60,435 nt of DNA from Vulcanimicrobiota bacterium (GTDB lineage Bacteria > Vulcanimicrobiota > Vulcanimicrobiia > Vulcanimicrobiales > Vulcanimicrobiaceae): NCBI GenBank assembly GCA_030041225.1, contig JASHOG010000129.1, positions 1 through 60,435 of the forward strand, given 5' to 3'. Shown in pieces: positions 53,848-60,435 of this stretch. A program made the translations under genes and the position numbers. Below the pieces are notes generated by a model that saw only the letters and a program-made list of their open reading frames with translations, was not told the origin of the DNA and made no database searches. Each line of letters starts with the position of its first letter. Position 1 is the first letter of the stretch.

Positions 53848-55542
53848 GTGGGGTCGAGAGCGGTTATCCGCACGGTCTTCCTCCTCTTCTTCACCGTTCT
53901 CGCGATCGTTTCGAGCGGCGTGGACATCATCGCGCCGTGGCATCCGTATTCGACGTTCGGATACTCCGCCGACCGACTGGGCAACGTAACGGCGGTGGAC
54001 GCATCCGCCTCGCGCGCGGGCTTGCGGGTCGGGGACAGGATCGACATTCGCCGGCTCTCGCCGTTGCGGCGCACGATCGCGAGCGTCGTGCCGCTCGCGC
54101 CGCAAGGCGCGGTGCTCGACCTGCACCTAACATCGGGCCGGACGGTACGGCTCGTCTCGCATCTGTATCCGCGTTCGACCTTCGATAACGTCACGGATGT
54201 CATCGAGATCGTCGTCGGTTGGCTCTACATCTCGCTCGCAGCGCTGCTCGTCATGCTGCGCCCGATGCCTTCGACGTGGGCATTTTACGCGTTTTCGTAC
54301 ATCTTCTGCTTCATCGAGGCAGCCTCGTTGGTCGAAGTCGCCCCGCTCGGGGTTTCGCTCGCACTCGTGATCATCCTCATGGTCGCAGGCTCCGTGTACT
54401 CGGCTGCCTTCGTCTCTTTTGCGTTGCGATTTCCCGACGCGCAGCCGCGCGGGCTCGCGCGCGGCGCCGAGCGTATCCTCCTCTACGGCTTCGTGCCGCT
54501 CCTGATCGTCTGGAACGTCTCCACGTACGTCCTGTACGTTACGAGCGCGTGGGTCGCTCCGAAGTGGACCTACGAAGCCTTCGGCGCTATGGCGTACGCG
54601 ATCTTCGCAGTCGGCATCGTCGCGCTCATCACGAGGTACGTCACCGCGCCGGCGGAGAGCCGCAGCCGCCTGCAATGGGTCGTGGCCGGACTCACCGTTG
54701 CATTTCTTCCGTTCGTCGTGATGAATTTTATGGAGAACGGTCTGGGGCTGCTTCCGCCCATCTGGTACATCAACGTCGCTGATACGTGGATCATCTTCGC
54801 GCCTCTGGCGGTCTCGTACACGGTGCTTCGTCACCGCCTCTTCGATCTGCGGCTCGTCTTCAGCCGCGCGCTGCTCTACACGATCATCACCTCGCTCATG
54901 GTCGGCGTCATCGCGCTCATCGATTGGATATTCGGCCGCTGGCTTGCGCAGTCGCGCTTCGCGCTCGTCGGTGAGCTTGCGCTCGCGCTGCTCTTGGGTT
55001 TCTCGCTCACAACGGTTCACCGCCGGATCGAGAATCTGCTCAACGGGATCATCTTTCGTGCCAAGACGATTGCCATGCAGGCGCTGCGGCGCTTTACGCA
55101 AGAAGTCGATCTCATCTCCGATCCCCATCGCTTGTTGATGCAGACGTTCGAGGCGCTGCAGAGGCGACTCGAGAGTGAGTACGTCGCGATCTACACGACC
55201 GACGGCTCGGCGTTTTCGCTCGCGACGCCGCGCTCTGAGCGCGAGCCGCCGCTCCTGCCGAGCGACGATTTCGCGGTGCTACGCCTGCGGCGCTGGAACG
55301 AGCCGTTCGAGTGCGACGAGCCGGAGCATCCGCTTCGCGGCGCGCTCTTCGTCCCGATGCCGGCGCGCGCTCAGCTCGTCGGCTTCATCGTCTGCGGCCC
55401 GAAGCGCGACCGAACACACTACCTCCCCGACGAGGTCGAGACGCTCGCGGCGCTCGCGCACCACACCGGCTCGGCCTACGCATGGCTCACGATGCGTCCG
55501 CTCGAGAGCCCGGTGTCACTTGCGCCCGAGGCGAGCAGCTAG
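53848..55542 (+). CDS. PDZ, multi-TM and GAF domain membrane protein
   Basis: This 564-residue protein (GTG start) has a first membrane helix (about 7-27), a PDZ-like domain outside (GNVTAVDASASRAGLRVGDRIDIRRL, about 45-105), a block of about eight helices (about 120-385), and a cytoplasmic GAF-like domain (QEVDLISDPHRLLMQTFEALQ...VAIYTTDG, then LFVPMPARAQLVGFIVCG, about 415-545). It looks like the sensor half of a histidine kinase or a SpoIIE/GGDEF protein, but no output domain follows. It may act by contact with a partner. Its TAG stop shares a CTAG palindrome with the stop of the opposite DUF5069 gene. Confidence 0.72.
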   Translation: MGSRAVIRTVFLLFFTVLAIVSSGVDIIAPWHPYSTFGYSADRLGNVTAVDASASRAGLRVGDRIDIRRLSPLRRTIASVVPLAPQGAVLDLHLTSGRTVRLVSHLYPRSTFDNVTDVIEIVVGWLYISLAALLVMLRPMPSTWAFYAFSYIFCFIEAASLVEVAPLGVSLALVIILMVAGSVYSAAFVSFALRFPDAQPRGLARGAERILLYGFVPLLIVWNVSTYVLYVTSAWVAPKWTYEAFGAMAYAIFAVGIVALITRYVTAPAESRSRLQWVVAGLTVAFLPFVVMNFMENGLGLLPPIWYINVADTWIIFAPLAVSYTVLRHRLFDLRLVFSRALLYTIITSLMVGVIALIDWIFGRWLAQSRFALVGELALALLLGFSLTTVHRRIENLLNGIIFRAKTIAMQALRRFTQEVDLISDPHRLLMQTFEALQRRLESEYVAIYTTDGSAFSLATPRSEREPPLLPSDDFAVLRLRRWNEPFECDEPEHPLRGALFVPMPARAQLVGFIVCGPKRDRTHYLPDEVETLAALAHHTGSAYAWLTMRPLESPVSLAPEASS

Positions 55543-55964
55543 CCCTTCGCAAACAGCGCCCGATCGTCGAGGTCGAGCATGTCGAACAGCCGCATCTCGC
55601 GCGGCAGATTCGCGGCGAACGGATACTTTTGCAGGAAGTCTTCGTCGTTGATGCGCCCGGCGATGTTCCGCTTCGAGAGCTTCTCGTTGATCTCGTCATA
55701 CATCGAGGGATCCGTGTGCTCGCGTAGCCACGCGACAACTTCGTCATCGTTCGTGGCCTTCGCGACTTCTGCTCGGAGCTCGCGCTCTTCGACGCCGAGC
55801 ATCTCCAAGAGGGACGAGCTGAACCCCCGGATATAGTAGCGGCCGAGGTTCCCGCCAGGGAGCGTGGCGCGAAGCTTGTCGATCGTTCGCGCGAGGAAGT
55901 ACAAGCCGCCGAGTTTGACGTTGGGGCTGCGCGGTGGGGCTTTGGTGAGGTCGAGTGCATCCAT
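55539..55964 (-). CDS. DUF5069 family protein, second copy
   Basis: This 141-residue protein starts MDALDLTKAPPRSPNVKLGG and continues FLARTIDKLRATLPGGNLGRYYIRGFSSSLLEMLGV, clearly paralogous to the gene at 51991-52419. The second half is acidic and helical (DEVVAWLREHTDPSMYDEINEKLS). Function unknown. A longer frame to 56048 overlaps hisB and is not preferred. It is divergent from hisB with a 55-base gap, in which I see no clear promoter. Confidence 0.82.
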   Translation of the reverse strand: MDALDLTKAPPRSPNVKLGGLYFLARTIDKLRATLPGGNLGRYYIRGFSSSLLEMLGVEERELRAEVAKATNDDEVVAWLREHTDPSMYDEINEKLSKRNIAGRINDEDFLQKYPFAANLPREMRLFDMLDLDDRALFAKG

Positions 55965-56019
55965 GGTGAGGCGCTTGGCGCAAGGGGCCTCGACCTCATG
56001 CTTGGAACGGCTGCTTTCC

Positions 56020-56607
56020 ATGGCAGTCCTGGTGCGGCGTACGACCATCTCACGGACGACGAAGGAGACATCGATCGAGCTTGCGCTGGATCTTGACGGC
56101 GGTTCGACGGACGTCGCAACCGGTGTCGACTTTTTCGATCACATGCTCGGCGCGCTTGCGAAGCATGCAGGGCTCGGCTTGAAGGTACGCGCCAAAGGCG
56201 ACGGCATGGATCACCACCATCTCATCGAGGACGTCGGCATCGCGCTCGGCAAGGCGATCCATGACGCGCTCGGCGAGAAGCGCGGCATCGCGCGTTTTGG
56301 TTCGGTGATGGTGCCCCTCGACGAGGCGCTCGTTGCGTGCAGCCTCGACATCTCAGGGCGGCCGTACGTGAACTTTCGCGTCAGCTTTCTCCGTGCCGAC
56401 CTCGGGCAGATGCCCACGGAGATGGTCGGCGAGTTCTTCCGCGCGTTGGCCGACAACGCTCGGATCACGCTGCACCTCATACAGATGAACGGGCACGTTG
56501 CGCACCATGTGTGCGAGGCAACCTTCAAAGCATTCGCCCGCGCCTTCGCACAGGCGAAGGCGATCGTCGGCGACGAGATCCCCTCGACCAAAGGTGTGCT
56601 CGAATAA
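56020..56607 (+). CDS. hisB: Imidazoleglycerol-phosphate dehydratase
   Basis: This 195-residue protein has the HisB metal-binding motifs FFDHMLGALAKHAG, DHHHLIEDVGIALG, the later HAHH-type NGHVAHHVCEATFKAFARA, and RFGSVMVPLDEALVACSLDISGRPY in outline. It dehydrates imidazole glycerol phosphate in histidine synthesis. It is the stand-alone dehydratase form, without the phosphatase domain of the E. coli fusion. The start could be ATG 56020 or a GTG 12 bases later. Confidence 0.95.
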   Translation: MAVLVRRTTISRTTKETSIELALDLDGGSTDVATGVDFFDHMLGALAKHAGLGLKVRAKGDGMDHHHLIEDVGIALGKAIHDALGEKRGIARFGSVMVPLDEALVACSLDISGRPYVNFRVSFLRADLGQMPTEMVGEFFRALADNARITLHLIQMNGHVAHHVCEATFKAFARAFAQAKAIVGDEIPSTKGVLE

Positions 56608-56626
56608 TTAGAACACCGAGTGTGCG

Positions 56627-57571
56627 GTGAAGGCCGCCGTCATCGAGCACGTCGGTGCCGCCCCTCGCTACACCGACTTCGACGATCCCGTTCCCGCTGA
56701 GGGAGAGCTCGTCGTCGAAGTGCGCGCAGCGGGGTTGCACCGAATCGTGCGAGCGATCGCAAGCGGCTCGCATTACCTCGGCGCCGGACCGGTGCCGTTC
56801 ATCCCAGGCATCGACGGCGCGGGCCGCCTCGGCGACGGGACTCGCGTCTATTTCGGCATCTCGCGCCCGCCGTTCGGAAGTTTCGCGCAGCGAACCGTCA
56901 CGCATCACGAACGATGCATCCCACTGCCGGAGGCGATCGACGACGTGACGGCGGCCGCACTCGCGAACGCGGGGATGTCGTCGTGGGGCGCACTGACCGA
57001 ACGCGCCGGCTTCGTTCCCGGAGAGAGCGTCCTCGTGCTCGGCGCCACCGGCGTTGCCGGGCGTCTGGCCGTTCAGGTCGCGCGGGTGCTCGGCGCCCGA
57101 CGCGTCGTCGCAGCGGGGCGGGACGACGTTGCGCTCGGGTCCGCCGGAGCAGACGCAACGATTCGATTGGGCGGCGACAGGACAGCGCTCGTTCGCGCCT
57201 TTCGCGAGGTATTCGACGGCGACGGTGTCGACGTCGTCCTCGATTACGTGTGGGGTGAGCCTGCAGAGATCGTTCTTGAGGCCATCGCGGGGCGTGCGTC
57301 GTCATCGCGTGTGCGGTATCTCGAAATCGGCTCGGTTGCAGGAAGAACGATAACGCTCGACGGCGCGACGCTTCGAAGCACGCCGGTGGAGCTGCTCGGC
57401 TCTGGGTTCGGCAGCGCGTCGACCTCTGCGATCATAGCATCGCTGCGGACGTTTTTCGCCGCCGCCGAGCGTCACTCGTTGCGCGTCGACGCGCGCCCGG
57501 TACCACTCGCCGACGTCGAACGCGCATGGGCCGACGACGGTGAGAAGGCGCGCGTTGTGTTCGTGCCGTGA
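56627..57571 (+). CDS. MDR-family quinone oxidoreductase-like protein inside the his operon
   Basis: This 314-residue protein (GTG start) has the medium-chain fold: MKAAVIEHVGAAPRYTDFDDPVPAEGELVVEVRAAGL in outline, PFIPGIDGAGRL, and the NADPH loop VLVLGATGVAGRLAVQVARVLGA. The zinc ligands of alcohol dehydrogenases are absent, so it belongs to the quinone-reductase-like side. Substrate unknown. It sits between hisB (19-base gap) and hisH (4-base overlap), so it is co-transcribed with histidine genes without an evident role in that pathway. Confidence 0.83.
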   Translation: MKAAVIEHVGAAPRYTDFDDPVPAEGELVVEVRAAGLHRIVRAIASGSHYLGAGPVPFIPGIDGAGRLGDGTRVYFGISRPPFGSFAQRTVTHHERCIPLPEAIDDVTAAALANAGMSSWGALTERAGFVPGESVLVLGATGVAGRLAVQVARVLGARRVVAAGRDDVALGSAGADATIRLGGDRTALVRAFREVFDGDGVDVVLDYVWGEPAEIVLEAIAGRASSSRVRYLEIGSVAGRTITLDGATLRSTPVELLGSGFGSASTSAIIASLRTFFAAAERHSLRVDARPVPLADVERAWADDGEKARVVFVP

Positions 57572-58176
57572 TCGCGGTGATCGATTACGGCGGCGGGAAC
57601 GTCGGCTCGTTGCTCGGCGCGCTCGAGCGCCGCGGAGCGGCGTTTACCGTCACGAGCGAGCCGGATACGCTACGCAGAGCGCATGGTGCGCTGCTTCCGG
57701 GCGACGGTGCGTTCGGCGCGACGATGACGGCGCTGCGCGAGCGCGGGTTGGAGGGCGCGGTGCGTGATTTCGTCGCGAGCGGCCGGCCGTTCCTGGGAAT
57801 CTGCGTCGGCATGCAGCTTCTCTTCGAGCGTTCAACGGAGCATGGCGGCGCGAAGGGTTTCGGTTTCTTTGCGGGGGTGATCGAACGCTTGCGCGGCGCG
57901 CCGCGCATCCCGCACATCGGCTGGAACCGGCTCGAGCCGGTTGCGACTCACCCCTTCACGCGGGGCTTGGGCGAGAATGAGTACGCGTACTTCCTGCACT
58001 CGTATCGCGCGGAGGTTGGAGCGCAGACGCTCGTCGCGGCGACACACGGCGAGCGCTTCTCGGCAGTCGTCGCGCGGGCAAACGTCATGGGAACGCAGTT
58101 CCATCCGGAGAAGAGTCAGCACAGCGGCCTGCTCATGCTCGAGAATTTCATCTCGCTCACGAAGGGAGCCTCATGA
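57568..58176 (+). CDS. hisH: Imidazole glycerol phosphate synthase, glutaminase subunit
   Basis: This 202-residue class I amidotransferase (GTG start) has DYGGGNVGSL at the start, the nucleophile Cys in FLGICVGMQLLF, and the His-Glu pair in GTQFHPEKSQ. It releases ammonia from glutamine for HisF. The partner hisF is not in the window, although it usually lies next to hisA. It overlaps both neighbours by 4 bases. Confidence 0.95.
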   Translation: MIAVIDYGGGNVGSLLGALERRGAAFTVTSEPDTLRRAHGALLPGDGAFGATMTALRERGLEGAVRDFVASGRPFLGICVGMQLLFERSTEHGGAKGFGFFAGVIERLRGAPRIPHIGWNRLEPVATHPFTRGLGENEYAYFLHSYRAEVGAQTLVAATHGERFSAVVARANVMGTQFHPEKSQHSGLLMLENFISLTKGAS

Positions 58177-58892
58177 TCGTCATTCCTGCAATCGATCTCT
58201 CGGGTGGAGTCTGCGTGCGTATGGAAGGCGGAGATCCCACGACGGCGACGGTCTATGACCGCGACCCGGTCGCGCGCGCGAAAGCCTTCGTCGATGCCGG
58301 CGCACGGCGACTGCACGTGATCGATCTCGATGGCGCCTTCGGCTCCGGAGAGAATGTTCGCGCGATCGAGCGCATCTGCGCGAGCGTTGCCGTTCCGGTA
58401 CAGACCGGCGGTGGGATTCGCACGCTCGAAATGGCGGAGGCGCGCCTTGCGGGCGGGGCGAGCGAGATCATCCTAGGGACGCTGCTCGTGGAAGAGGAGC
58501 GCATCGCGCGCAACATTATCGGGAAGCTTGGGACGCGCGTCATCGCAGGGATCGACGCGCGAGGCGAAGAGGTTGCAACGCGTGGTTGGGCGGAGAGGAC
58601 GCCGGTCGCGCGGGATGCGCTCGTGAAGCGCGTCGCACAGTGGGGCGTCGGGCGGATCATCTTCACCGAGATCAAGCGCGACGGCATGGGGCTCGGGTAC
58701 GACGTTTCGGCGTTGCGCGCGGTCGCGGAGGCGGCGCCGGTCAAGGTGACGGCGAGCGGCGGTGCGCGAACGCTCGACGACCTTCGCACGCTGCGCGACG
58801 CGGCGCCGGAGGCGGTCGACTCCTGCATCATCGGCAGCGCCCTCTACAAAGGAACGATCGACCTCGCTCAGGCTATCGAGCTGCTCCGCTGA
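58173..58892 (+). CDS. hisA: ProFAR isomerase (HisA)
   Basis: This 239-residue TIM-barrel protein has VIPAIDLSGGVCVRM with the catalytic Asp, LHVIDLDGAFG, QTGGGIRTLEMAEA, GTLLVEE, TEIKRDGMGLGYD with the second catalytic Asp, and TASGGARTLDDL. It isomerises ProFAR to PRFAR in histidine synthesis. The downstream hisF is replaced by the convergent alr gene, whose stop is the next base. Confidence 0.95.
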   Translation: MIVIPAIDLSGGVCVRMEGGDPTTATVYDRDPVARAKAFVDAGARRLHVIDLDGAFGSGENVRAIERICASVAVPVQTGGGIRTLEMAEARLAGGASEIILGTLLVEEERIARNIIGKLGTRVIAGIDARGEEVATRGWAERTPVARDALVKRVAQWGVGRIIFTEIKRDGMGLGYDVSALRAVAEAAPVKVTASGGARTLDDLRTLRDAAPEAVDSCIIGSALYKGTIDLAQAIELLR

Positions 58893-60026
58893 TTAGTCGT
58901 CGTCGTAGCGGCGCGGTATATGCGCCGGTAAACGCGCGACGATTTCGTAGTTGATCGTCTCCGCCCACGCTGCCCAGTCGTCGGCGCTCACGGAAACGTC
59001 GCCGTCGCGTCCGATCAGGATGACGGGCGAGCCTGCGTGCGCATGCGGCACATCCGTAACGTCGATCGTCGTGAGGTTCATCGCAACGCGACCGATGATC
59101 GGGCAGCGTTTTCCGTCGACGATGAACGCGCCGCGGTTCGAGAGTGCGCGCGGCACGCCGTCGGCATAACCGAGCGGCACGACGCCGATGCGCCTTTCGC
59201 TCGCGGCGATGAATGTGTTCCCGTAGCCGACCGGCTCGCCGGCGGCAATCGCGCGCGTCACGGCGAGTGAGGAGCGCAACGTGAGCGCGGGCTCGAGCCT
59301 CGGCGCTTCGGCGCCGAGCGTGTCGCGTGTTGCTGCCGACGGCCACAGGCCGTAGAGAGCGATACCGAAGCGCGAGAGGTCGAGCCGCGTCTGCGGCCAC
59401 AGCATTGCAGCGGCCGAAGCCGCAATGTGGCGAAAGGGTCGAATACCCTCGCGTTCGAGCAGAGGCTTCGACTCCGCGAACGCACGCTCGAAGCGCGCGA
59501 GTTGCTGCATCGTGTATGGCGAGTCGATTTCCTCCGCAGCGGAAAGATGCGAGAAGATCCCGACGATGCGCAGCTCCTTCAAGCGAACGTAGTCCTCGAT
59601 CGCGTCGACGACTTCACCGGGCTCGAGTCCGAAACGATTAAGCCCGGTGTTGACCTTGACGTGGATCGAGAACGGTTCCGAACGGCGGCGCGCGGCGGCT
59701 GCGAGGTCGTGGAGAAACGTGCGCGTGTCCCACACCGCGATCTCGGCGCGCGCCGCGAGCACCGAGTCGAGCATATCGGGCGGCACGGGCCCTAGGATAA
59801 GAACCGGCGCGTTGACCCCTCCCTCGCGCAACGCGACCGCCTCCTCCGCGGCATAGACGCAGATGCGCGCGGCAAAGCCCTCGATTGCAATCGCCGTTGG
59901 GACCAGCCCATGGCCGTAGCCGTTGCTCTTGACGACGAAGGCCGCGTGGCGCAGCCCGACGAGAGTCTGCAGGGCTCGAGCGTTGCGCCGCAACGCGCCT
60001 AGCGATATGCGCATCTCGCCGATCAT
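58893..60026 (-). CDS. alr: Alanine racemase
   Basis: This 377-residue PLP enzyme has FVVKSNGYGHG with Lys33 as PLP lysine (the usual form is VVKANAYGHG), VKVNTGLNRFG, GIFSHLSAA, LDLSRFGIALYG, and in the C-terminal domain PLGYADGVPR with the catalytic Tyr and GRVAMNLTTIDVT. It makes D-alanine for Ddl. The two changes in the PLP motif (Ser-Asn-Gly for Ala-Asn-Ala) are mild. It converges with hisA with no gap and diverges from a small membrane protein gene. Confidence 0.94.
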   Translation of the reverse strand: MIGEMRISLGALRRNARALQTLVGLRHAAFVVKSNGYGHGLVPTAIAIEGFAARICVYAAEEAVALREGGVNAPVLILGPVPPDMLDSVLAARAEIAVWDTRTFLHDLAAAARRRSEPFSIHVKVNTGLNRFGLEPGEVVDAIEDYVRLKELRIVGIFSHLSAAEEIDSPYTMQQLARFERAFAESKPLLEREGIRPFRHIAASAAAMLWPQTRLDLSRFGIALYGLWPSAATRDTLGAEAPRLEPALTLRSSLAVTRAIAAGEPVGYGNTFIAASERRIGVVPLGYADGVPRALSNRGAFIVDGKRCPIIGRVAMNLTTIDVTDVPHAHAGSPVILIGRDGDVSVSADDWAAWAETINYEIVARLPAHIPRRYDDD

Positions 60027-60090
60027 GATGAGCGCCGCTTTCGACTCGAGTCTCAGGGAGACCTAACGGTCGTCTAAGCTGGAGCGAAGG

Positions 60091-60405
60091 TTGAGCGACT
60101 ACGATGGCAGCGTGGTGCGTGGACGAAGGGAGTTCGATCCGACGGACGCGGTCGTTTGGACCGCGGCGGTACTTCTCGCTCTGCTGAGCGGCCTAGGTGC
60201 AGGGTTCGTCTTCTGGTCGCTCTTTACGGGGCTCGGCCCCCCGTCGCCGTGGCGCCTCTGCGTCTATCTTGGGGGGCTCGTCCTAGGGGTACTCCTTCCC
60301 GCCCGGCAGGGCGTGCGTCTGCGGGTCTTGCTCACGATCTCGGCCGCAGCGCTGATCCTGAGCTTCACCTTCGGCTCCGCCCTCTTCGCCCCGCTCGGGG
60401 GCTAG
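60091..60405 (+). CDS. Small hypothetical membrane protein
   Basis: This 104-residue protein starts at a TTG with a GGAG/GAAGG ribosome region upstream. A short charged N-terminus (about 1-18) is followed by three hydrophobic helices (VVWTAAVLLALLSGLGAGFVFW, LCVYLGGLVLGVLL, VLLTISAAALILSFTFG). I do not recognise the family. It is divergent from alr with a 64-base gap. The last 30 bases of the window hold nothing I can assign. Confidence 0.6.
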   Translation: MSDYDGSVVRGRREFDPTDAVVWTAAVLLALLSGLGAGFVFWSLFTGLGPPSPWRLCVYLGGLVLGVLLPARQGVRLRVLLTISAAALILSFTFGSALFAPLGG

Positions 60406-60435
60406 GCCCGATCCGGCTAGACCGGCGCGATCCGG

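Noticed and set aside
55539-55542. Shared CTAG carrying both stop codons of convergent genes
   Set aside because: The four-base palindrome gives TAG on both strands. It is neat but expected by chance for tightly packed convergent genes.

Overview
The window is a GC-rich, gene-dense bacterial chromosome segment with about 51 protein genes and no rRNA, tRNA, CRISPR array or recognisable insertion sequence. No gene-free stretch exceeds about 200 bases. Most neighbouring genes overlap by 1-8 bases (ATGA, GTGA, TTGA), and GTG and TTG starts are common. LptC, LptD and an LptF/G-type permease, apolipoprotein N-acyltransferase and several lipoproteins show a diderm cell with lipopolysaccharide-type export. 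MurE carries the DNPR motif of meso-diaminopimelate enzymes. Gene content and style fit a deep-branching uncultured diderm such as Candidatus Eremiobacterota (WPS-2). That placement is an inference and cannot be proved from this window.

Region by region. 1-2615: an edge-truncated rmuC (minus) faces a secreted DsrE-like protein coupled to a diheme TsdA-type cytochrome lipoprotein. 2656-6567: one 1303-residue gene fusing lipoyl, E3-binding, E2 and E1 parts of 2-oxoglutarate dehydrogenase. 6584-12096 (minus): an overlapping operon of an Lrp regulator, 3,5-diaminohexanoate dehydrogenase, lysine 2,3-aminomutase, a LOG-family protein and a prolyl oligopeptidase, with a divergent peptide-binding lipoprotein (12127-13743). 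13690-20141 (minus): a small zinc-ribbon protein, a secreted hypothetical, an FAH-family enzyme, a three-subunit transhydrogenase (pntAA-pntAB-pntB) and a FUSC membrane protein. 20223-28144 (plus): a secreted multi-domain protein, polA, DUF192, mutM, ribosomal protein S1 and coaE. 28145-29040: two KGG-repeat stress genes behind a sigma-B-like promoter, followed by a 172-bp inverted-repeat element. 29041-36029: the envelope block lptC, lnt, a lipoprotein (plus), lptD, an lptF/G-type permease and a lytic transglycosylase.

36137-52419 is the division and cell wall (dcw) cluster: a good promoter, three MraZ boxes at exact 10-bp spacing, then mraZ-rsmH-ftsL-ftsI-murE-murF-(CofE-like)-mraY-murD-ftsW-(DUF2332)-murG-murC-murB-ddl-(DUF5069). 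The usual ftsQ-ftsA-ftsZ tail is absent. Three uncharacterised genes are tightly coupled inside or at the end of the cluster. 52444-55964: a Tat-type amidohydrolase, a PDZ/multi-TM/GAF protein without a kinase domain and a second DUF5069 gene. 56020-58892: hisB, an MDR oxidoreductase, hisH and hisA. 58893-60026: alr (minus), supplying D-alanine for ddl and murF. The right end has a small membrane protein.

The points most worth following are the CofE-like and DUF2332 genes embedded in the dcw cluster, the all-in-one oxoglutarate dehydrogenase, two genes (rpsA and FUSC) whose reading frames extend upstream without any ATG, GTG or TTG, the sigma-B-type promoter on the KGG genes, and the long inverted repeat at 28846-29017.
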